DNA of 64,000 bases from Bacteroidales bacterium (lineage in GTDB: Bacteria; Bacteroidota; Bacteroidia; Bacteroidales; WCHB1-69). The stretch spans positions 62,001 through 126,000 of the forward strand of contig JAFYAW010000006.1 of assembly GCA_017540505.1 (NCBI GenBank), written 5' to 3'. Positions 43,801-52,800 of this stretch are shown piece by piece (within the stretch, counting starts at the first letter, position 1; the number at the start of each line of letters is the position of its first letter). The translations under genes and the position numbers were made by a program. The notes beneath the pieces were generated by a model. The model saw only the letters and a program-made list of their open reading frames with translations, ran no database searches and was not told where the DNA came from.

Positions 43801-46398
43801 GGGACGTTCTCTAATCTTACTCCGGAAACGAGTTATAGCATTATGGTACGTGGTATGTGCAGCGGTGACTCCTCCTATTGGAGCCATCCTGTGTCCGTTT
43901 ACACCGGCTACTGCCAGCCGGCTCCCACATCTGTGGATGGTTCGGGTATCTCCAATGTAACCTTCGGAAACGCTCCTGAGGTGGTGAACAACAACCAACA
44001 TCCCACCTCTTCCCCGTATTATGGTAACTATAGCAGCCAAGTGGGTGCTGTGCAAGCCGGAACTGTAGCCAATGTGGACATCACGTATGCTACGGGTTAC
44101 ACCTACGGAACACTTATCTGGGTGGACTGGAACAGCAACATGGTATTTGATGACAATGAGGTTGTTTATACGGGTACGAGCACGAGTTCGAGTCCTACCA
44201 CGCTTAATGCATCATTCATGGTTCCTGCCACACAGGATACGGGCCTCTACCGTATGCGCATAGGAGGAGCTGACAGTTACTTCGATAGTTATATTGCTGG
44301 CGACGCCACGGCTGCACACGATCCTTGTGCCTCCTCTACCTACATGGTGTTCCACGATTACACCCTTCATGTGACGGAAGCTCCGAGCTGCTTGGCGGTG
44401 ACTAATCTTGCCGTTGGCGCTGCTACGGACAACAGCATCACGCTTGTTTGGTCGGATGACTTGAACATTGGTGCCACCTACACGGTTTACGATATGTCCG
44501 ACAGCAGTGTGTTGGCCTCTGGTATCACGGACACCACCTTCACGGTTACCTCTTTGACATCCAACATGGGTTACACATTTGCGGTGGAGACCGATTGCGG
44601 AGGCGGTGATTTGTCGGGTATTGTGACAGTGACAGCTCACACAGAATGTGGAATCCAAACCATCCCGTTCACCGAGGGCTTTGAAAACGGCATTGACTGC
44701 TGGACACTGAACAATTGCGATTCCTACACGGGTGTGAATACTTCTGCAGCTAATACCGGTTCCTATGGATTCAGATTCTACTATACCTCAGACTATCCCC
44801 AGTATCTGATCTCACCGCAATTTGCCGCTGCTACTACACCGCTGCAGTTGGAGTTTGACTACGGATCCAATTCCACATATTATATGGAGACATTCAAGGT
44901 GGGCTATTCCACCACTACGAACGATGTGACAGCCTTCACATGGGGCAATGAGATTTCAATCACAGGGTCGTCCAACTGGATGCATTATAGCGATCTCATC
45001 CCGGCTGGAGCCAAGTACATCGCTATCCAGTGCACGTCTGATGACCAGTATTATTTGTATATTGACAACATCTCCATTGATGTTCCGCCGACCTGTATCC
45101 CTGTGACCAATCTCACCGTGAGTGCGACAACGGCAAGCAGTATCACGTTGACGTGGACGGATGCCAACAACACGGGTGCCACATATAACATTTATGATAT
45201 GGCTAATGCCAGCACGCCGATTGCCCAGAATGTTAGCGGTACCACCTACACGGTGACGGGCCTGACCAGCAGCACCAACTATAATTTTGGAGTTGAAGTC
45301 GATTGCGGTGGCGGAGACCACTCCACCATGGTGACGGTAAGCGCCAGCACCGAGTGTGATGCTGTTGCCACATTCCCCTACACTGAAGGCTTCGAGAGCG
45401 GTCTCGGCTGCTGGCAGGCTGTTGACAATGATAATGATGGAAGGGATTGGACTTCCCCGATAGACTTCCAGCAAGGGACAGGACCGGAAGCTCACACGGG
45501 TTCCGGTTGTGCAGGGTCCTTCTCCTGGAGCAATTCTGCCTTGACTCCTGACAACTATCTGATTTCACCGAAATTTGTATTCCCAGCTTCTTCCACCATC
45601 ACGCTTTCGTGGTTCTTCAAGGTTAACGCAAGTTATCCCGCAGACAAATATTCCGTATATGTGGCTACGGGCAATTCGGTAGCTGACTTTACCACGCCGC
45701 TGTTCACCATCGTCCCGGACAGCACGCACGGTGACTGGACACAGCAGACGATAGACCTCAGTGCCTACGCCGGACAGCAAGTGTATGTGGCTTTCCGTCA
45801 CTATGACTGTACGGACATGAACTATGTGCTGCTTGATGACATCACCATCACGGCTGTTGGCGGCACGCCGCAACCGGATACCTGCTTGGCTCCTTCCAAC
45901 CTCACCGCCACGGGGATGACGAAGAACAGCGTGGTGCTGAACTGGACGGAGAATGGAGATGCCACCTCCTGGACGGTGAACTATAAAGAGGATAACGCTT
46001 CCAACTGGAGCACGACAACAGTTTCCAGCAAACCGTACACACTCACGGGCTTGCAGCCAGGCACGAACTACCTCGTGTATGTGGTTGCCAACTGCGCCGA
46101 CGGCCAGAGCGATCCTTCCACCACGGTGACGTTCGCCACGCTGGCTGACGGTATCGCTGACTACGAGCTGGCTACCAGCCTCTACCCGAACCCGAACAAT
46201 GGACAGTTTACAATTAACAATGAACAATTTACAATTAACAGTGTGAATGTGTATGATGTTTATGGTAAGCTGTTGAAGACGGTTGAGGTGAACAGCAATA
46301 CGGCCGTCATCGATGCCCAGGAGCTCTCCGCGGGCATGTACTTCGTGCGCATCAGTACGGAGAAGGGCGTTGTAACGAAATCCTTCGTGAAGAAATAA
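40873..46398 (+). CDS. Giant T9SS cargo protein 2: FN3, choice-of-anchor J, GEVED (1841 aa)
   Basis: Signal peptide 1-27 (ending SLRAQ). Five J-type modules (about 28-175, 503-677, 764-926, 1258-1406, 1494-1668), seven FN3 domains and two GEVED domains (about 257-416 and 1013-1173; note IWVDWN followed by VFDDNEVVYTG). The GEVED copies are nearly identical in both DNA and protein over their second half. J modules 1 and 4 form a second subtype without the PxCW and MTDP motifs (YLISPQF, HVGYSTTTNDV), and module 5 resembles the cleaved-adhesin domain. T9SS sorting domain at 1760-1841. The last FN3, sorting domain and terminator match giant 1 closely. A binding or adhesin role is inferred; no enzyme motif is seen. 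Confidence 0.93.
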   Translation: MKKILQNVRMLLMVLAVVLMSWSLRAQVTIPYTMDFEDQTAFSAWTMSNCESGTGLDSYAAHAGLYGFMFEYTTNYPQYLISPQFVASTNPLQVEFYYTNNSTYYVETFHVGYSTTTNDVTAFTWGPEISVGNGGTWLQYTGTIPAGAKYIAIKCTSNDQYYLYIDDITIANPPTCIAPSSPQVLSITPNSADIFWTSNGTETEWEVMVNNVSEFAYDTTHTLYNLTPETNYTVKVRAICSVGDTSAWSPTLNLYTGYCQPSPSSVDNSGITNVTFGVGTEVVNNSPANSNNVYYGNYSTQVGAVPAGTNANVDITYGTGYTYGTLIWVDWNNNMVFDDNEVVYTGTSTNSNPTTLNASFMVPATQDTGLYRMRIGGADSYFDSYISGDTTAAHNPCASSTYMVFHDYTLHVIDAPSCFPVTNLVVDSTTSSSVFLSWTDANNTGATYTIYNMDDNSMVVSGLSANTYEVTNLAGNTPYTFGVAADCGGGDLSFFSSVSGRTQCGMVSTLPYSCGFESNEIPTSGSYLMPYCWSKYNDATGTSNYYPYSYNSYARTGSRSLYFYCSTTTSYADTMMAVLPQVDVTAYPMNGNQLSFWMRTSTSSYTYNVLVGTLSDPTDPSTFVADATIPVTGTTYNRYDVNLTNAPSTNSYAAILVPRATNSGSVYIDDIVLQEIPSCFYVTNLTVDSATSNSLFLSWTDANNTGATYTIYNMADSSVVASYVSDNNYEVTNLNPNTVYSIGVVADCGGGDLAEMTVVSGRTDCGIMNVPYTEGFEGMTTGVAPVCWTHLTPVSTNDNYFAVVSSTIHDGSRALRFNYGNPSGNYALLPEFNEPTDNLRIRFWHRAESATALGCGVLEIGYMTNPTDTGSFVVLDTLPQVATYTEATVSFDNAPSTARIAFRHRAVTTNWYWNIDDVVVELQPVCPDVTGLAVDFVTPNSVTFHWNGTTADYYETVIFSANNSVVATDMVYSDTTGTFSNLTPETSYSIMVRGMCSGDSSYWSHPVSVYTGYCQPAPTSVDGSGISNVTFGNAPEVVNNNQHPTSSPYYGNYSSQVGAVQAGTVANVDITYATGYTYGTLIWVDWNSNMVFDDNEVVYTGTSTSSSPTTLNASFMVPATQDTGLYRMRIGGADSYFDSYIAGDATAAHDPCASSTYMVFHDYTLHVTEAPSCLAVTNLAVGAATDNSITLVWSDDLNIGATYTVYDMSDSSVLASGITDTTFTVTSLTSNMGYTFAVETDCGGGDLSGIVTVTAHTECGIQTIPFTEGFENGIDCWTLNNCDSYTGVNTSAANTGSYGFRFYYTSDYPQYLISPQFAAATTPLQLEFDYGSNSTYYMETFKVGYSTTTNDVTAFTWGNEISITGSSNWMHYSDLIPAGAKYIAIQCTSDDQYYLYIDNISIDVPPTCIPVTNLTVSATTASSITLTWTDANNTGATYNIYDMANASTPIAQNVSGTTYTVTGLTSSTNYNFGVEVDCGGGDHSTMVTVSASTECDAVATFPYTEGFESGLGCWQAVDNDNDGRDWTSPIDFQQGTGPEAHTGSGCAGSFSWSNSALTPDNYLISPKFVFPASSTITLSWFFKVNASYPADKYSVYVATGNSVADFTTPLFTIVPDSTHGDWTQQTIDLSAYAGQQVYVAFRHYDCTDMNYVLLDDITITAVGGTPQPDTCLAPSNLTATGMTKNSVVLNWTENGDATSWTVNYKEDNASNWSTTTVSSKPYTLTGLQPGTNYLVYVVANCADGQSDPSTTVTFATLADGIADYELATSLYPNPNNGQFTINNEQFTINSVNVYDVYGKLLKTVEVNSNTAVIDAQELSAGMYFVRISTEKGVVTKSFVKK
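46205..46246 (+). repeat. In-frame 7-bp tandem repeats in sorting domain of giant 2
   Basis: Heptamers of the type ACAATTA and ACAATGA encode QFTINNE then QFTINSV, the same arrangement as in giants 1 and 4. Confidence 0.8.
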
Positions 46399-46424
46399 TC
46401 TTCACTCTGATAATTATTACCTGC

Positions 46425-46460
46425 AAAGGAGTCGATGCCGAAAGGTGTCGGCTCCTTTTT
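46425..46460 (+). terminator. Terminator of giant gene 2
   Basis: 12-bp stem (46428-46439 with 46444-46455), a GAAA loop and five T. Homologous to the hairpin after giant 1, with changes that keep the stem paired through G-T wobbles. Confidence 0.9.
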
Positions 46461-46498
46461 CGTTTAGATGTTGAATTGGGGAGTAAAGAAGGTAAACT

Positions 46499-46648
46499 CC
46501 CCTTCTAATTTTAGAAGGGGTGCCTGAAAGGCGGGGTAGTAATATAAAGCGTCAGAATACCTTATAAAAGACCTGTGGAAAATCCATAAGGAATTGTCTT
46601 TCATATTACTACCCTGGCCTGCGGCCACCCCTTCTGAAACAGAAGGGG
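46499..46648. repeat. MITE-like palindromic element with hairpin ends
   Basis: About 47-bp imperfect terminal inverted repeats (46499-46545 and 46603-46648) around a 57-bp centre. Each arm itself starts with a hairpin CCCCTTCT...AGAAGGGG and ends in GGGTAGTAATAT or its complement. There is no ORF inside. It lies in the 489-bp spacer before giant 3, which shows no gene. Confidence 0.7.
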
Positions 46649-46662
46649 AATTTTTAGGGAGC

Positions 46663-46744
46663 CCGCACAACTATGCGGACAACAATAATGATGCATCCTT
46701 CGGTGCTTATGTGGGGTTAATAAGATTATGTCCCTCCGGGACAT
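46663..46744. repeat. Two small intergenic hairpins
   Basis: CCGCA/TGCGG at 46663-46678 and a 7-bp stem ATGTCCC/GGGACAT with a 3-nt loop at 46728-46744. Neither is followed by a T-tract, so they are not typical terminators; more likely dispersed repeat remnants. Confidence 0.45.
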
Positions 46745-46758
46745 CCTTCAAACCTCTA

Positions 46759-46801
46759 ATTACAATTCACTAATCACAATTCACTAATCACTAACCACAA
46801 A
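46759..46801. repeat. Degenerate 7-bp tandem repeat before giant 3
   Basis: Six heptamers such as CACTAAT, CACAATT and CACTAAC in non-coding sequence. They resemble in length and wording the ACAATTC heptamers found inside the sorting-domain coding sequences. Confidence 0.65.
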
Positions 46802-46824
46802 TCGAAGGGAATGATATTTTTTTA

Positions 46825-46832
46825 TATATTTG
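46825..46832 (+). promoter_or_regulatory. -7 promoter element for giant gene 3
   Basis: TATATTTG, fits TAnnTTTG, 55 nt before the ATG. Confidence 0.5.
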
Positions 46833-46887
46833 GCAATTATATTGGAAAAATATAATTTTTTGATTATCAAACAAATAATATAAAAAA

Positions 46888-49800
46888 ATGAAGAAATTCC
46901 ACCTTTTGTTTGTCCTGCTGTGTTTGTCGTTTGCGGTTTTCGCACAAAACACACCGCCACAGAATGTGACGGCGACCGTATTATCCTCGTCCTCGGTGCG
47001 TTTGGATTGGGGCGTGCCGGCGGGGGCCACGCAACCCTCGCGTGCCTACCTGTACAACACGGCGGATATGGTCACGCGGCCCGGAGCAGGCTATCACGGA
47101 GCGGATCTGTGCGCCCTTTACGGCGGGCAGAGTACCCTGGCGTACAAGGCTACCGCCAATGTGACAGATCTTAACCATTCATACTGGATAGCCGATGACT
47201 TCACATTGGCCGCTTCGGCGCAGGTGTCGCACATCGATTTCTACGCTTTCCAGTCGAACAGCGGCATCACCTCTTCGATAACGGGTTGTTATGTGCGCAT
47301 TTACAGCAGCCGTCCGGAGGATTCCACCGCCGTTCCCATCTGGAGCAGCAGCGCGAACTGTATGGTTTCCACGGAGTGGTCGGGCCTTTTCCGTACCACG
47401 AATTCCAATTTAGCGGACACCACCCGCCCGATCATGAAGGTGTCGGCGCAGATCAACACCGCGTTGGCGGCGGGCACCTATTGGGTGGCGGTCTGCTTTA
47501 CGGGTTCGCGCCCAGGCGATGTGTATGCGGTGCCGCGTGCCACGGTGTCCGAGTTGAGCACGGGTAACGCGGTGCAATACACGCAGGACAATGGCTTGTG
47601 GCTGCCGATGACGGACAACGCCTCTTTGGAGCAGATGGGTCTTCCGCTGATCGTGCGGGGCGAGTTTGTCACCGACCATCTTTCCGGTTACAACATTTAT
47701 AGAAACAGTGTGCTGGTGAACACCTCTTTGGTGGAGGGTTATTCTTATACAGACACAGGCTTGACGGAGAGCACGCAATACTGCTATACGGTGGAGGCAG
47801 TATATAGTGTGGGTACGCCGGCCATGTCGCAGCAGACGTGCGTGGTGACAGCCGACGCGCCGGTGGATCCGTGCATTCTGGACTCGCTGCCCTATATGCA
47901 GTCGTTTGAAGGCTTGACCACAGGTTTGGGGCATTTCAACGTACCCTGCTGGCATCGGCACTATTCCATCAACTCCACATCGTATCCGTACATAACCACA
48001 AACGGCTATACGGACAACGCTTGCGTGTATATGAGCGCCGCGAATACCACAGGCTCCTACATCGTTGCCCCGCCGCTGCCTCATGACACCATGCTGCGTC
48101 ACGTTACGGTGCAGTTCATGATGAGGAAGGATAATGCAACCTCGGCGGCGATTATGCGGCTGGGATATATGACGGATCCGACTAACATAAATACTTTCAC
48201 CGCCATCGGCACGGTGAACCCGGCCTCCAATACCAATTGGCAAAAAGTAACGGTGGACTTGTCTAACTATGCTTTCCAAGGGCGTTATATCACGCTCCTC
48301 TCCTTAGGTGCCTTGTCGTATGTGGATGATTTCCGCATCTTTGACAGCGACTGTATGTATCCTACGGATATAGACATCACGGGAATCACCTCCTCAACGG
48401 TGCAGCTGTCGTGGCTTCCCACCGGCGTAGCCGATTATCTGATCAGCTACCGTGAGGCGGGCGAGGAGAACTGGATTGACGTGCAGCCGATTACGGATAC
48501 CTTCTATACGATTACAGGATTGAACCCGTCAACTTCTTATACGATGGAAATCCGATTGAAACCCGGTTGCGGCGGAGAGGCCTGGTATACCACATCGGTG
48601 TCGTTTGTGACGGCCTGCCCTGAACTCACCGCACCATACGTTCAGGATTTCGAAGGTTACACGGGAAATACGACAACGGGTTTTCCGGTGCCGACCTGTT
48701 GGATAAAGAGGAACACAGTGGCATCATCCAATTATCCGGGAATCTATACGTCGGTGGCTAATGCCTATGGCGGTAGCAACCTGCTACAATTCCAAACCAG
48801 CGCATCGTCTGCCACGTATGGTGACAACTATGTCATATTGCCGGCCTTCACGAATCCGATCAGCTCTTTGGAATTGAGTTGCATGGCTCGTGAGATCAAT
48901 AACTCGGGCATGTACGTGGGTAAGGTTCTTGTGGGGGTGATGAGCGATCCGATGGACTTCAGTACCTTTGTGCAGGTGGGCAGTATTGAACCCACCACCA
49001 ATGTATATGAACCGTTTGCGGTCTCTTTCGCCAATTACACGGGTCCCGGAGGACGCATTGCCCTGAAGGCGCCCAAGCCTCTTTCCGGGTTCAATACCGT
49101 ATATATGGACAATCTGGTAGTGGCAGTGGCTAACTGCTCCCAGCCGGAAAATTTGGTGCAGACGGCGGCAACAGACAACTCCATCTCCTGTGCCTGGTCC
49201 CCGGCGGTGGGAACCACGGCCGTTTCCTATACGCTGGCCTATCGCGATGTGGACGCTACCGATGACCAATGGACAGAAGTTTCAGGCATCATGGATACCT
49301 TCTATACGGTAAACGGTCTTTCCGACAACCACCAATATCTGTTCAAGGTGAAGGTGATATGCTCCGGCGGGGAGAGTGCTTATACCTTTGCGGAAACATT
49401 TTACACGCTTTGTTCCAATCCGTTGGAAATCCCGTATTATGAAAATTTCGATTTTATGCAGGATTTGTCCTACATGGATTGTTGGACCCGTCCTTCGGCG
49501 TACGTTTCCACCATCACATTACCTGCGGTGCATCAGCAGAGCAACCATGCGCACAGCGGTACCAACTCTATGCGTTTCGGGAATGATTACTGTTGGATGG
49601 CTTCGCCGGCTATCAATGCCGATATTGAAACGCTGACGCTCAGCTTCTGGGTCAGCCGGCACAACTCTGCTGGTGGCACGCTGGATGTGGGCGTGATGAG
49701 CAATCCCTGTGATACCACGACGTTTGAGCTGGTGCGGTCGGTGCAGCTGCCGACGGGCAACACCTACCAGTTTGTGGAAATCTCCTTCGACAGCGTCCTT

Positions 49801-52800
49801 CTCACTGGTCACAACCGCTATATCGCCATCCATCCGACAGGTTCGAATGCGTATGCCTATTACATTGATGACCTTGACTTGAACGTCACCAATCCTTGTC
49901 CCCGTCCCGACAGTGTCTGGTTCAGCAACATCACCGCCACGACGGCGACAGCTACTTGGACCAATGATCCCATAGTGGCATTATGGAATGTGCGCATCAA
50001 ACCCTTGTATGGAAATGAAGATTGGACAACATACAACCAGGAGATCGGCAACAGCAAGAATTTCACCAATCTGTTACCTTCCACCGCCTACGTGGTGCAG
50101 GTGCAGTCTTATTGCGGGCCGAGTAGCCTCAGTTACTGGTCGGTAGAATACATCTTCATGACTGGATGCGGGCCGATAAACACCTTGCCGTATCGGGAGA
50201 ATTTTGACCATTATGATATGAGTCAATCAATGGTCTATCCCGACTGCTGGGAGCATGGTTGTGACAATCCGAGCTATAACTATTTGCCCTATTTTGACCC
50301 TAACTACTATTATTCGGCACCAGCGTCTTTCGATTTTTACAGCGGAAGCAACGGTTCCGGGCAGACACCACCTTTTTATTCCTCGTATGCCGCTGCCCCC
50401 CGGATTGACGATGCCATCAATATCCAGACCTTGGCCGCCACGTTCCGTGTCAGAGGCAGTACCGCGACCGCTTGGCTGCAAATTGGTTTCATGACCGATT
50501 CTTCGGACATCACCACCTTTGTGCCGTATGACACCATCTATCTGAACGAGGCAACCGTTTGGGAAGAGAAGACGGTCATGTTTAACAATTATACGGGCAA
50601 TGGACGTTTCTTGGCCTTTCTGATAGGGGGTGGGACCTCTAGCATGACGGTGCATCTGGATAATTTTGAATTGGATTATGTTCCCACCTGCTTCAAACCG
50701 AAGAAGGTAAAGGTTGATTCGCTATCCCAGACATCAGTTACCCTATCCTGGACACCAGGCGATACGGAATACGAATGGGAAATAGCTTACCGGGAGGATA
50801 CCGCATCCCAATGGATGCTGTTCCCATATATTTACGATACCGTTTTCACGATAGACCAGCTGCTGTCAGGTACCACCTATTATTTCAAAGTCAAGTCGGT
50901 GTGTGGCGGCACGGAGACCGATTACACGGATCCCGTGGTGGGGACAACCCTCTGCGATGCCATCACCTCGGTGCCATACGTGCAGAATTTCGACAGTGTG
51001 TTGACCATCGCCTATAATCTGCCGCCTTGCTGGCTCAAATATTTTAGTGGCTCGATTTCGACATACCCCTACGTTTCCACGTCAGACGTGAATGTTTACT
51101 CCACTCCCGGAGCGCTTTATTGCTACGCCACATCCGCCTATTTCGATATTGCCGTTTTGCCGGAGATTGATGGTACGATAGACATCAGCAGCCTGAAGAT
51201 GACATTCAAGGCCAAGAGCACCACCGCCGACAACGGTGTAGTGGTGGGCGTGATGGAAAACCCCATGAATCCGAATACGTTTGTGCCAATAAAGAGCATC
51301 GTGCCCTCCACGTTGGGCGTTTGGGAGGACGAGGAAATCTTTTTCGCCACTTATACGGGCTTTGGCCGTTTTATCGCCATTCGCTGTGGCGATGGTGTCA
51401 AATTCAACACTTTGCGTATCGATAATCTCGTATTGGATATAGCCGAAGATTGTTTCATGCCGTTGAGTGTGGCGGCACGCAACATCTCGTCTGACCAGGC
51501 CGAGATGACGTGGTTCTCCACGTCCAATATCAGCACTTGCGAGTATGTGTATGGCACTCCCGGCTTCCGTCCGGATACCGCCACCACGTATCTGGTGAGC
51601 AATCAGAACCATTCGTTTGTGTTGGATAATCTGACACCGAATACAACCTATACATTCTATATTCGGAATGTTTGTCCCAGCGGCGGATTTTCCTTATGGT
51701 CGGAGCCTTGCACTTTCACCACGGGCTGCTCGCCACATACCATTCCGTATGTTCAGGATTTCGACGGTGGCGACAACGGCCCGTCCATCATGCCGGACTG
51801 CTGGCGGAAATTGGGTGGTGGAACCGTCTATGTCAACAATAGCACCGCCACCTACAGCGGCAACTCCCTCTATATGATTGCCGGTTCTGCGGCGGAGGCG
51901 TATGCTGTTCTGCCGGAACTGGATGCGACCGTCAATGAGTTGCAGCTGAACTTCTTCGGCAAATTCAGCAATCTCAACTACTCGTTGGAGGTGGGCGTGA
52001 TGAGCGACCCGTATGACCCCAGTACATTTGAGCATGTGGAAACGATACAGGCGCGCACCACCGTGTGGAACGAGTTCCATATTCCGCTGACCTCTTACCA
52101 GGGAACGGGCAAATTTATCGCTTTGCATTCCGTATCCACGGGAACCACCCTTTATATGGACAACATGTCTGTCACGTATGCACCCGGCTGTGTGCGTCCG
52201 ACCAATCTCACCGTTCAAGAATTGACAACGACCACTGCGAAGCTGGATTGGCGGCCTGGCAATACAGAAAGCAGCTGGCAGCTTGTTTACGGTCCTATGG
52301 GCTTCAATCCCTCTGTTTTGTCGGGTGCCGTTTCTATTATTGCAACGGAGGATTCCCTCGTTTTGACAGGTCTTACTCCAGCCACCTATTACGATGCGTA
52401 TGTGCGTTCGGTGTGCGACAGCCTTGAGAGGAGCGAGTGGAGCCAGAAATGCTCGTTCCGCACCGATTGTGAACCGATAAACACACTGCCTTTTGAAGAG
52501 GATTTCAATAATGTGGTGAGCGTCGGACAGGATGTCTTCCCCTCCTGCTGGGAGCGCATGAGCAACTTCTCGACCACGACACAATACCCGCATGTCACCG
52601 GTTCCGCTCTCTATTTCTCTTCAGGTCTTGACAAGTACTCCTTGGCGACCACACCGCCATTGGATTTCAATGTCAGCGACCTGCAGCTGCAGTTTGACTT
52701 CAGATCCGCTACCATGGGGTATAATCTCTTTGTGGGTGTGATGGATGACCCGTATGATATCAGCACATTTGTGCCGATGGACACCATTTACACCACCTTG

